NCBI GenBank assembly: GCA_963921935.1
Contig: OY998180.1
Coordinates: forward strand, 196,271,044 to 196,335,043
Length of the DNA: 64,000 nt
Direction: 5' to 3'
Origin: Galeruca laticollis
Lineage: Eukaryota; Arthropoda; Insecta; Coleoptera; Chrysomelidae
Numbering within the stretch: position 1 is the first letter of the stretch; every line of letters begins with the position of its first letter. Below the pieces are notes generated by a model. That model saw nothing but the letters and a program-made list of their open reading frames with translations. It did not search any database and had not been told where the DNA came from. Below, piece by piece: positions 23,501 to 35,500 of the stretch. The translations under genes and the position numbers were made by a program.

Positions 23501-26500
23501 AATGATATCATCCAAAACTGTAATACGAATATTAAAGCTAGGCTATATGCAGATGACTTAGTAATATACTCGAGAGGACGGAACATAGCTTCATTGTATA
23601 ACCAACTACAATATTTTCTAACTCAGCTAGAAAATTGGTCAGAAACTTCAGGACTACAATTTTCGGCACAGAAAACCAAAAGTTTGTTATTCACTAAACG
23701 CATCCCGGATATAGTATTTCCAAATCTTAAATTGTTTGAGAAATCTATTTCATATGTGGAAGGAATTGAGTTCCTGGGAATGTTTTTCGATCAAAGTCTC
23801 AGCTGGAAGAAACACATTCAAAATTTGAAACTTAAATGCCAAAGAGACCTAAATCTCATGCGAACAATATCCTCAAAAATGTGGGGAGCAGATAGCACAA
23901 CGCTAACCAAGATATACAGATCCATCATCAGATCAAAATTAGATTATGGTGCCATCATCTATAATTCCGCTAAAAGGCACATAATAAAACAATTGGACAC
24001 TATTCAAAACAATGCCGTTAGAATTGCCTTAGGAGCATTTTGCACAAGCCCAGTTGACAGTATTCTATGCGAACTAGGTGAACCAGATCTATACCGAAGA
24101 CGAATGTATCTAACTCTCAGCTATGCGGCATCTGTCGCAGCGATCCCGGAAAAACCCGTCCATCGAAACGTATTTGCAAATCGTTTCAGAAACATGTTTC
24201 AACTGCATCCGAGACTCGATCCCCCATACCATGAAAGACTATACTCTTACCAAAGCAAACTAAACATATCCTTACCTCTCCCTTACAACCTCTGCTACAA
24301 ACCATCCTTCCCTCCCTGGTGTTTCATCTCCCCAAGTTGTGACTCTAGTATGACTGAATTCAGTAAATCTACAATGAACCACTCAACGATTAGGAAACTC
24401 TTCCAAAGTAAAATAAGCAATTACCAAAGCTATAAACATATATATACCAACGGTTCAAAAACTGAAGAAGGTGTGGGTGCATCCATGGTTCTGGAGAATA
24501 TACAACACTCATTCACACTAGCGCCGACTAATTCCGTGTTTTCTGCCGAATTATATGCTATTTGGAAAGCAGTAGAATATGCGAATACGGAAAAAATAAA
24601 CAAAACCTTAATATTAACCGACTCATTGAGCTCTCTCACAGCCATACAACAGTTCCAACATTTACATCCAATTGTCTCGTATATAAAAAATGAACTTTTC
24701 ACGGCTAATAACGCCAAAAGGACAATTGAATTTATGTGGATCCCAGCACATGTGGGCATCGCACAAAACGAAAAAGCAGATGACCTAGCTAAAAGCGCTA
24801 CTTCCCAAAATGCCGAGATTGAGAATAAGACACCTCTTGCAGATCTCAAGCAATTTTACAAAAACATTATTACCTCCGACTGGCAAATATACTGGAATAA
24901 CTCATCATCCAAACTCTCTGAAGTAAAAACATCTGTGAAAAAATGGAATAATAACCCAGCGAGCCGACGGCATCAAGTGATCTTAACCAGATTAAGAATT
25001 GGACATACATTCGCCACTCATTCACACATCATCACAAGAACAAACCAACCTGTATGTGAATCGTGTCAAAAGAACCTATCGGTAAAACATTTTCTTGTGG
25101 AGTGTCCGTCACTCAAACCCGCGAGAACACAGTGATCAATAGAATCTAACCTAAAGGTGGTGTTAGGGGAACAATGTAACGTTGAAAACTTGTGCGCATT
25201 CCTTAAAACGATTAACTTACTTGACAAAATTTAAGAAATAATTAGAAATGTAAATTGTACATAACTGTATTGTGTATGTAGCTATATATTTGTATATGTA
25301 ATGTATATGTATTGAATCGTTAAATAAATACAACAGTCGCTAATAACCCTCTGGGTGGATGCGACTTTAAACATTAAAAAAAAAATTCCTTTCTTAACAT
25401 CCCTTTTTTATAGTAAATATCAATATAACAGCATCTGGCTTACAGATGGCTCTTTTGAGACAGGGTTGTTTTATGATGTTCATTTAGAAGGAGTACCTGA
25501 AGAACCAGTAATAAAACTCTACATTTTATTATATTGAAATGCTGGCATAGAGCTTAAAAATATACAAAGAAACCAGATGTTGCTGCTACAAGAAGTGAGA
25601 ACCTAAAGAGGATATAATTTAGTTGTAGTTTTTAGTCTAAACTGGAATTCAGTAAGAGAATGACAAACCTCCTTCTGAGTGCTCAATTCAAGAAATAGTA
25701 AACAGTATTCATAAAACTGAAATTAATTTTGGCCGTTCACGATTCCAAATCCTCTTCCATATCCAATAGATACATTTCAAAGACAATTTATTTTGCAATA
25801 ATTACCAGCAGTTACTGTTTCTATATACATAAGTCATATTCAGTATAGATAACAGTTTTTTAACATAATGGCAATTATGTGAGTAATTAGGTAGGCCCCT
25901 AAGTAGTATTAGCCCAAGGCTCCACAAATTCATGATCCGCCCTCGATTACAGTGGGAAAGTATACTTTATATTTAACTAACCTGCGAATTTTTTATAGAC
26001 GCACATCTAACTTGACCTTGATAATTGGGAACAGCAGATAAAGTGGCCGATTTATTTTCCATATTTGGTGATATTCGACTAGATACTCTTTTAGTTTTTC
26101 TTCTATCGAGACTACCAAACCTACAAACATTTAGAAACATAAAAAACTGACTGATATTTTCTGATCTTAGTCATACCTTTTATCACGCTGTAAAGTACTG
26201 TCGATAACACTAGAAGAGTACCATACAAGATCACCATTAGGATTTCTTTTCCAATAACCACCTAATCCAACATTCATTTGTTCATACTGCTGGTGTGGTT
26301 GTATTTGGTGAGGATTTCTGTACATATCACTTTCATACTGCCTGTAATTCTGTCTAGTTAGTGTCGGATGAGAGGGATAGTAGTGTGATTTGGTAGAGAG
26401 CGATGCTGTTGGGCTGGACTGTCTGTTACCGAAGTCAACAAAGTCTGTAGAATACTGAGGATATTGGGAGAACCTTTGAGGTTGTTGAGGACTGAGTTGG

Positions 26501-29500
26501 GGTTTATGCTGAGGAATGTGAATATAATGAGGACTGTGCTGGGATAAATGCGGACTGTGCTGGGATAAATGCGGACTGTGCTGCGATAAGAGAGGGCTAT
26601 GCTGAGATACTGGACTGTGTTGTTGATAAGAAAGACTATGTTGCATATGATTCATTGGCATTTGTGAGCTATATTGAAATTGGGGAGATCCAGAGTGATA
26701 ACTCGGATACACATTGTTCATGTTTTCCCGCCTAAAAAATAGTGTACAGTTAAATAGAATCCATACTATATTAAATGATTCTACCGCACCTTTCCATATA
26801 TTTACTATATCCATTTAAGCTTAGTCGATAAAATCCACTTGACAAAATATCTTCAGACTTACTTGTCTGCTGTGCAACATACGGTATGTCAGTCATTCTA
26901 TATTGCCTTGATGGATCCTGTCGGTATCGAAGTTCTACTTTACCATCCCCTATACTGTGTTTGGCTGAACTCACGCTATGTCGGGGCTCAGCTTTTATAA
27001 ACGGTTCATTTCCATTTGTGCTAAGAGAGACTGTGTCATCCCCTAGAATGTAATTTCAGAGTTAAATCACTTTTATTACTGTAATTACGACTGAGCTATT
27101 CCTATTAATGAGGAAGAAGAGTTATTAATTACTTTTAAATCAATTACATTGTTTTTGAAGAATTTTATGAAATTAAATTGGCTAGTAGATAAAATATAAC
27201 TCAATTGTCGTCACTTGAAGAAATTTATGAATATTTAGGTTAGTGTTATTTGTTTTTAACTTTAAGCACCTGTCTATTGAAAGACGATAAACTTACGGTT
27301 ATTGTGGTCAAGTAAACATTTAAGTTTGTGTCCTTGGAATGAACTATTACTGTTTGGCTAATTATTTACAATTCACTCTGTATCACTAGTTGAAAATGTA
27401 ATAACTAAAAAAATGATATTCAATCTCTTAACAGGCATGTTTAAAAACAACTTTTCGATCAAATGAATATAATCTAGATTAAAATGTGATCTTCCTGTAA
27501 CATGTAATGTAATTCTCGAAATGCATCTCAAAATGTTAGAAATAGGTTCGTTTTTAGTACATCGACAAATACTAACTGTGAATAACAAACTTTAAAAACC
27601 TCCCTGCAACAAACAGATAGACACTAATCATATACAGTATATCTGGTCTAAAAAATTTGGCAAAATATGGGAAACTTTTTTATTATGAATGTTACAGAAA
27701 AAAGTCGTACAATGCAAATATCAGAGGTCAAATTTTTTCATTCGTATACGAGGTTTGTCAAAATGTATGAATTTGGTACAAGAGTATCTTTATTTGTGAC
27801 AATATCCAAAACATTAATTGAGTGCATTGGAATAAAAGGAGCCGAACTTTTCTTCCTTTCCAAAGTTAAGCAACCTTCTCAATTATATCCAAAGTCTTCC
27901 AAAAGACCTAGTAAATGAAATGAAAGACTTAATATCTGAGCATTTGTTATCTCTGAAAAACAAAATCGGAGCCTATTTCCCAGATATAAGTTCGGAAAAC
28001 TGGGAATTCAAGTTAACAAGAGACCTTTCAAATCAACGTTGATATACTTCCTGATCACATTCAAGAACAAACAATTGACTTGCAATGTGATTCCAAAGCT
28101 AAGGTGTATTTCCCAAGCATGGATCTCAAAGATTTCTGACTACTATATCTTTCTGTTTACCCAGAAGTAGCAATCAGAGGCAGCCAAGTTGCTTGTACAA
28201 TTTTCATCAACTTATCTATGCGAGTCAGGATTTTCAGCACTGGCTAATATAAAATCTAAATATCGAACCAGACTCGATGTGGAAAGTGACCTGCTGTATT
28301 CTTTGTCAAAATTGCAACCAAACATACAAAAAATAATTAACGAGAAGCAGTACCAGCCCTCACACTAGTACTACAAAAGTAACGAACATTTTTCTCGTTA
28401 CATTATTGATATTTTGTTGTCATTTTTTCGATGATTTGTGTAATTAAAATGTGTATTTGAACAAATATGATTTTATATTCCTTACCAGAGTATGTCTAGC
28501 CTAAGTTAAAAGACATTTTATTCAAACATAATGTAAGTAAATGTATCATATATAAGTCTAAATTAACTTAATCCGAAAAGGGAGGCGTGATCTCACACCA
28601 AAGTATGAAGGGGGGCTCCGAGCCTCAAAGGTTGAGAGCCCCTGCTCTAGAAATTCAAGCTATAATACTCTATATTTATCACAGAACTTGATATTAAAAA
28701 AATTTATGATATGTATATTGAACACAGCGAAGAAAACATTTAGTCCCTGTAAAACATTCATATTATTAGTATATCTTTAACACAGAGTTAAATATTCAAA
28801 GCCACAAGAATTCACCATGTTCTTGGAACCAGCTCAGGTGAAAAGAAATATTTTTCAGGACTTTGTACTAGACTCAGAATTTCCTTTTAACAAATGCATA
28901 TGTTCTGATAAAGCAGTTGGACAGCAAAAGTTTCCGTTAAGGACACGTTTGTACACTTGAAAAGAGGAAGTTTAAAAACAAACGAATTAAAGTGGAAAAA
29001 TTTTCAAACTCTAAATTCTCTCAAAATATCATAAATACTACAACATGCAACACAAGACAAATAAGAAAAATGGAAAAAAAATAAACCCAACAATAAGAAA
29101 GGGCAAAATGATGGAGCTGAGCTGAAATTGAACCACACGATGATGACAGAGAAGCATAAGATAACGAAACAATTGCCTATGTCACTAACGTTTTTTTTAT
29201 GAATTTTATAAATAAAAAAGCTGGAATAATACGCTATAAGCCCCTTTTTCAAGTTTTAGTACATATCCGAAAAATATTTTATTTATACTGGTATCATATT
29301 AAAATGACTCATTTAATAAGTTAATAATTTTTTTTAAATAAATATCCCATCTTTTTTCAAGGATTTTAAAATGCAATCAAATGCACTTATACCTCTTTTA
29401 ATCCAAGACCCTCAATTATGAACAATTGTTTGGAATGGAAAACTTTGTTTTAATATAAAATTACAATCTCCTACTTAATTTTTTTATTATTACTAATTGT

Positions 29501-32500
29501 TCTCAAAATTTTACCATTAAAATTAAATTATGCTTTTAATCTATCTGAAATTGGAACATATGCAATATTATTTCCACAAACAAATAAATCCATCATTAAG
29601 ACAAATTATTGATGATGCGGTACTTGTTGACAAAACAGTTGAAGCCTATAATTGTGAAGGATTAAAATGTGGTTAAAGTGTTATGGGCGTTCTCAAAAAG
29701 GTAAAATAAATCTGCTAGTTGAGAGGTTAGCTGTGAATACAATCTATTATCTAAATAAAAATAGGTAAATAATTATTATCTAAATCAAATTAGGTAAATA
29801 ATTATATCCTAATTAAACATAATTTATTGTCAGCACATGTAGAAAATATAAAATTAATATTTAGGTTGATAATGAGTATTATTCATAATATTAAAATTTA
29901 AAACTTTTCTGATTTTAAACATATTATATTTTTAATCATAGGGTTACGCTTATATTTTAAGTACATCTATATATTGCAAGCAGGTTTAAGGAAAATTTAT
30001 AAAATAATATATATTATGTATTGGTTTTAAATCATTTATAACATGTATAACTCTTTATAAATACTCCTTAACACCATTTTATTTTTCCTTTTCGTACAGA
30101 TAATGTATTGAGTATGAAACATTCATTTTTTAATTAAGGCAATTTTAATTTTCTCTTAATTTCTTTTTAATAAGTATTATTTGCTTAACGTTTGTTGCTT
30201 TTAACTATTTGTACATGGGTATTTTAACATGCTTATTTCCAAAACAGTACGAAAAGATGGCTGAACTACACGCATGCGCACAAAAAATTGTGATGAAATG
30301 GTCCATTGTCGGAGATAACTACAAAACTTATAGGGAAGCTGCAGTAATATTTAACGTTCCATTACTGGCGCACATTATGTCTAACTTATAATTTTTTTGT
30401 AGCTAAGATATCAGACGAGAACTTCCCTTTCTCCTTCTCGCTTCTTCTTGCTCGCTAATATTCCATGCAGTTAGCAAAAGGTAAAAATGTGCACAAATGT
30501 GTCTACAATGTACTATGGAGATGATATTCATGAGAACAATAAGCCAGAAATGATAACATATAACGCTACCAAAGGAGTAGTGGACATGGTGGATAAAATA
30601 TGCTCTCAGTATAATTGTGCCCGTGCTAAAAGACGGTAGCATATGGTTCCCTTTTATAGAGTTTTTTCTAACGCTGTTTATGGCACTCTTAAATGAATAT
30701 CAAAATGAATGACTAGTTTGTACTAATTTACCAAGAACCATAAGACTGAGGTTACAAGAAGTATGTGGTATATCGGCTCAACAAGAACCCCCAATAAGAA
30801 ACCATGGAGCTATAGGTTGCTGTGGAGTATGTCATTGGCAAAAAAACAGATACTTCTGTCAAACTTGTGGAAAATATCTGGTTGGAATATATACGTCCTA
30901 TGTTCAATGCATGTTATGCACATTTAGCTTAAATTCATAATTTTATTTTTGCTACAGATTGATTTCTATTTTTTTACGTCAACCCTATCTACGATGCGAG
31001 AAAAGTATTGGTTTACCCTAAAAAAAGTTCTTTTTTTGAGTTATTTCTACGTTTTGTTCAGGGCGTTTTACATATGAACCCTATTAATTTTCAGCTCACC
31101 AGGGCCAGTACAACGGGTCATATAAATCCGGAGATACTACTTTTTTGGAGAAATTTCGCTTTGTTAGTACGATACAGCCTTCGAGTGCAAACAAGTGACC
31201 AATTTTATGATTGGATATTGTTCAGGGCATCTCACAGATGAACCCTATTGATTTTCAGCCCACCAGAGAAAAAACGGATCCTATAAATCCATCTGTGGTA
31301 ATTTTTGGAGAAATTTCGGTATATTAGCCTGATTACAGCCTCCGGAGAGCGGAAAGTGAGTTTTAATCATTAAAACCGTTTATTTCTTTATTGTAATTAA
31401 TTGATTTAATAAAAAACTTTTAAAACTGGAATTTTGTAAATATATTTTTATTTGTTATTTTTTTACAACCCAGTCCCCTGAACCGTGCGCGAGTTTACTG
31501 AGTTCTAAAATTTCGTGAGAGAAAAGGAGGGTTAATAACAAACATCCTGATAAAAATGTACAACAGTAAGTAAAATAATCAAAAAGTTCTGGAAATGTTA
31601 ATAAATTCAGAAAAAAATACCATGCATGGGTTGCTACAGAAGAAATTCAAATCAATATAATGCTGTCAGCAGTAGAAAATCCTAAAGATACAAGAAAAAG
31701 GTCGGCGTCTTTTGATGTACGTAAATACATAGTTGCGAAGAAATTAAAATCTATTTGTAAAAATAAAAAAAATTAAAATTTAAGTAGGTTGTAACTTCAT
31801 ATTAAAACATACTTTTCCATCCCAAACAACTTTTCATAATTAAAGTTTTTGATATTGTCACAAAGAAATATACTTTACTCTTGTACCTACCAAATTCATA
31901 CTTTTTGACAAACCTGGTATACGAATGAAAAAATGTGCACCATTAATAATAAAAAAGTGTCCATTTTCTGACATACTGTATATATACAGTGTGTCCTAAA
32001 AAAGTTATTTGAGAAACGTTACTAATGACACACTGATTTCGAAACAGACATTCTGACTTTAGCAAAATTTTAGTTTATAAAATTGTTTTAGTACATAAAT
32101 GATAATTTTGAATTAATTTGTCCACTTTAATTTTTGTTGAACAGTAAAGTACTTTCATATGTCATTTAGAAACAATTGTAGAAACCTTAAAAATCTATAC
32201 TAGACCTCTTATAAGGAAAAACTTGACCTGGATTCAAATTTTTCATTTTTGTTACTCATTATTATTAAACACGTTTTTGATAAGAGACAACAAATTTAAA
32301 TGTTGCATCAATGTGTAAAAATGCCATTAAAATTAAGTATTTAAGATTAAATTTAAATTATTCTTATTGGCGGAGAAAATTATAAAATATCTTTACAATC
32401 TTTAATAATAGACACCCTGATAAAACAATACATTTTACAACTCACAGACAAGAGTTCTGGAAGTGTTGAAAATAAATTTGAAAGAAACATGAGCCATGGA

Positions 32501-35500
32501 TTACAAATAATGAAGATATTGAAAATGAAGTGATGCTATTGGTAATGGAAAATCCAAAATATTTACTTCGAAAAAGATCAAATTTATTGAATATAAGTAA
32601 AAGTGAGAGAAAGCTTTTTTCCTTGATTTACGGGGTAATTTAGGTGTTAGATCATAAGAGAAAGCTTTTTTTCTTGATTTATGGGGTAATTTAGGTGTTA
32701 GATCATAAGAGAAAGCTTTTTTCCTTAATTTATGGAGTAAGTTAGGTGTGAGATCGTGAGAGAAAGCTTTTTTTCTTAATTTATGGTACAGTTGCAAGAA
32801 TTTTGAAGTCAAATAAATTTAAACCATATAAACCCCAATTTACCCACACTTTAAAACGAGATGTTGAACGAAGGATCGAATTTTGTGTTCTCATCAAAGG
32901 AGAATTGAAAGACAACAGATTTATGAAATGGCAAATACTTTTCTCTGACAAAGCAATGTTTACATCTAAAGGTACAATAAGATCGCAAAATTGTCGATGG
33001 AGTAGAGCTCTTAATCTCAATTACCATGTCGAAACCAGTGATCATTATTCATTTAAAACTAATGTATGGCGTGGAATTTATAAAGTCAGAATTGTTGGAT
33101 CATATTTTTTTCAAAATAACCTGAATGGAGAAAGATATCTATAATTTTTAAACAATCAGTTGTCTGAATTTCTTGATGAACTACCTTTAAATTAAGGAGG
33201 AAAAATGGTACCAACAGAATGGAGCACCATTTTTAAAGGTAAAGTGATCTGAAGATACATGGAGTTTCTTTGACCCCCAAGGACCCCAGACATTCCCCTC
33301 TAGACTTTTTCTTGTAGGGCCATTTAAAAGAAAACGTATACCTTCAGAGGCCATTTCAAGATGTTGATAATCTTGGAAGAGTAATTAGGGAAATATGTGA
33401 ATCCAATATCACTTGTTACGAAAAGGATGGTGGATACGTTGAAGATTTGTAGTATTCAAGTATTTTTACATGTTTTTGATAAAATTTGTTAGTTGCATAT
33501 TATTATTCTTCATAAAAAGTTCTGCATCATATTATAATCAATAATCAGGAATTCAATTTGCAAAATATTTAGTGGTATACAATAAAATAATTTGAATCCG
33601 GGTTAAGTTTTACCTTATAAAAGGAAATCTAGTATGGATTTAACAGGTTTCTACGATTGTTTTTATATGACATTTAAAAGCACTTTACTCTTCAGCATAG
33701 ATTAAAATGTCGTTTATGTACTAAAAAAATTTACATATACACTTGCGTGCATAGAAATCAGCCCACCCGCATACTTTTGAGTTTAACTATATTTTTTTTA
33801 GAAACTATTTATCAGAAGAAAAAAAAATGCTGTTTGAAAGACAATTTAATGTGCTTCGATATGAGTTTAAATTTTTAAATTTGTCACGAGTATATATTTT
33901 ATATGGATATCAACCGGTAAACCAATAGAACGTATTTATTCAGTGATTCTAACAAGAGTAACAAACTTATGACAGATTGAAATTATTGCCTTTGCAATTG
34001 AAATTTGCACATTATTTGTTTTCCATAATTTGATTAGTTTCCATATGTATCAGTTTAATGCATACTACACCGCACAAAGCCGCCCAAGTAATGGCTTTAA
34101 TCGAAAATGGACTTATTCAGCAAGCTGTAGCTTGACAACTAAATATGACACACGCAGCAGTTCGAAGAGTATGCCAACGTTACGAGGAGCCTTGATCCTT
34201 TGATAGGCGACCTGGAACAGGCAGAAAACGATATACAACGGATAGTGATGATAGCTTTATTGGATCGATTTCATTAAGAAATCGTCGTCTAAATGCGGTT
34301 CAAGTGCAACAACTGCTCAGTGAAATCCGAGGGGTGACTATCAGTCACTGGACAATAAGACGAAAACTGCAGGAAAGTAACTTGACCCCTGAAACACCTG
34401 CGAATGGTCCATCGTAAAGCACGCCTGCGTTTTGCACGGGATAATCTTAATTGGACATTGGAACAATGGGGTTCTGTTCTTAGATGAGACCAGAATATGC
34501 CTCTATGGTAGCGACAGAGGAAGAAAAGTGTATCAAAGACCAGGAGAGCGATTTGCAGAACGCTGCATTGAAGAGAGGATTGCTTATGGCAGTGGTTCCT
34601 GCATGATCTGTTTTCATCCGTAGACATGACCGACTACATTGGAGATAAATTTATTTCATGCATGACCAAAATCGTGCAAGATTACATTGCAGAAGTAGGT
34701 TTTCGGGTTATGGAGTGGCCATCATGCAGGCCCGGCCTAAACCCGATCGAACATTTATGGAATGAGCTAAAACGAAGAATTCGTGTCCCAACCTCGATCA
34801 CAGAACTTATTGTCATAGTAGAAGAAGAGTGGCATAACATCCAACAAGAAACAATATCGAACTTGATTAGATCAATGCCAGATCGTATGAAAGATGTTAT
34901 TAGAGCAACAGGGGGTCATACCCATTATTAAAAATGAAGTGTTAAGTTTGATAATTGTTAATAAACCATACTTCTTTCAATAGAAAACAAGTTAATTTGT
35001 ATCATGCATAATTTTAACAATTTTAAGCCCAAGAATCCGCAATACATTTTAATAAACTTAAACTCATATCAAAGCATATTAAATTACCTTTCAAATTTTT
35101 TTTGATCTGATGAATAGTGTCTAAAAAACATATAGTTAAAGTCAATAGTTTACAGTGGGCCGATTTCTATGCATGCTAGGGTATATTGATAAAGTTCAAA
35201 CATTATTATTTATTAAAATAGACCAAAAATCAAATATATATAAAAGTATCTCATATATCTTGCTAGATATGAATGTTGCTATAAATGGGCCAAGAATTAG
35301 TTTCACATTATAGCACATAAAAATTAAGCAAATAATGATTATAAATTAATGAAAACATCCATAAAGTGTGTAATTTGGAATCTTGCCTATATTTTGTCCA
35401 AATGAGTGGATTTAATTACCTTTATCAATTATTCTCTCTGGTTACTAAGAATTTACAAAAACAAATTTCCGTATCTAATTTGTCTTTATTTCAGGAAAAG

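Larger units (their letters stand above)
19797..25382 (+). mobile_element. Near-complete LINE with RNase H (I/LOA/R1-type group)
   Basis: The 5' edge is placed near gttcggtcctgg because the second copy starts with a similar gttcggctctga near 36388. Then come a 5' UTR, ORF1 (20110), ORF2 (to 25135, with homology to 25234), a 3' UTR with AATAAATA and an A-run at 25375-25382. Domains are endonuclease, RT and RNase H, then a C-terminal CxxC...H...C knuckle. Both ORFs are open over their length except for one stop near the end. It lies antisense in the host gene intron. I could not find a target duplication by eye. Confidence 0.88.
27633..31980 (+). mobile_element. Mariner-like element with long inverted repeats, expanded by insertions
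   Basis: The left end TACAGTATATCTGG (27633) and right end (complement of TACAGTATGTCAGAAAATGG, 31980) are flanked by TA. The repeat continues inward for well over 150 bases: cattcgtata-gaggtttgtca and gaatttggta at the left match the complement of 31845-31945. The left repeat is cut near 27820 and resumes near 29420 (attgtttggaatggaaaact), so about 1.6 kb was inserted in it. A transposase start remains at about 31540-31770 (HAWVATEEIQINIMLSAVEN). Inside are hAT, piggyBac and possible pogo pieces. Confidence 0.65.
31985..33735 (+). mobile_element. Second mariner-like element with long inverted repeats
   Basis: The left end is TACAGTGTGTCCTAAAAAAG (31985). A long repeat at about 32080-32270 (agtacataaatgat, cttataaggaaaaacttgac) matches the complement of about 33580-33725. 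The transposase remnant at 32400-33460 has HEPWITNNEDIENEVMLLVM, NKFKPYKPQFTHTLKRDVER, LFSDKAMFTSKG (first catalytic Asp kept, next residue altered), NVWRGIYKVRIVGSYFFQNN, LNGERYL, then QQNGAP where QQDGAP is usual. The right repeat is interrupted at 33739 by the Tc1-like element. The element abuts the right end of the previous mariner across a TA. Confidence 0.75.

Noticed and set aside
24430..24849. 139-residue minus frame opposite ORF2
   Set aside because: It is the antisense shadow of the RNase H region.
19797..25382. Target-site duplication of the near-complete LINE
   Set aside because: No convincing direct repeat could be seen by eye beside the 5' edge and the A-run, and the 5' edge is only approximate.
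26167..26814. Host exon 7 frame read as one 215-residue ORF
   Set aside because: Its first 30 residues are intron 6; the AG at 26733-26732 and the phase with exon 6 place the exon start at 26731.
31054..32790. CRISPR-like array
   Set aside because: The repeats are 51 and 164 bp tandem units without spacers, in a eukaryotic TE context.
32501..32812. 103-residue minus frame with a 17-residue repeat (LRKKAFSYDLTP)
   Set aside because: It is the complement of the 51-bp minisatellite in a plus-strand transposase region; a period divisible by three keeps any frame open.
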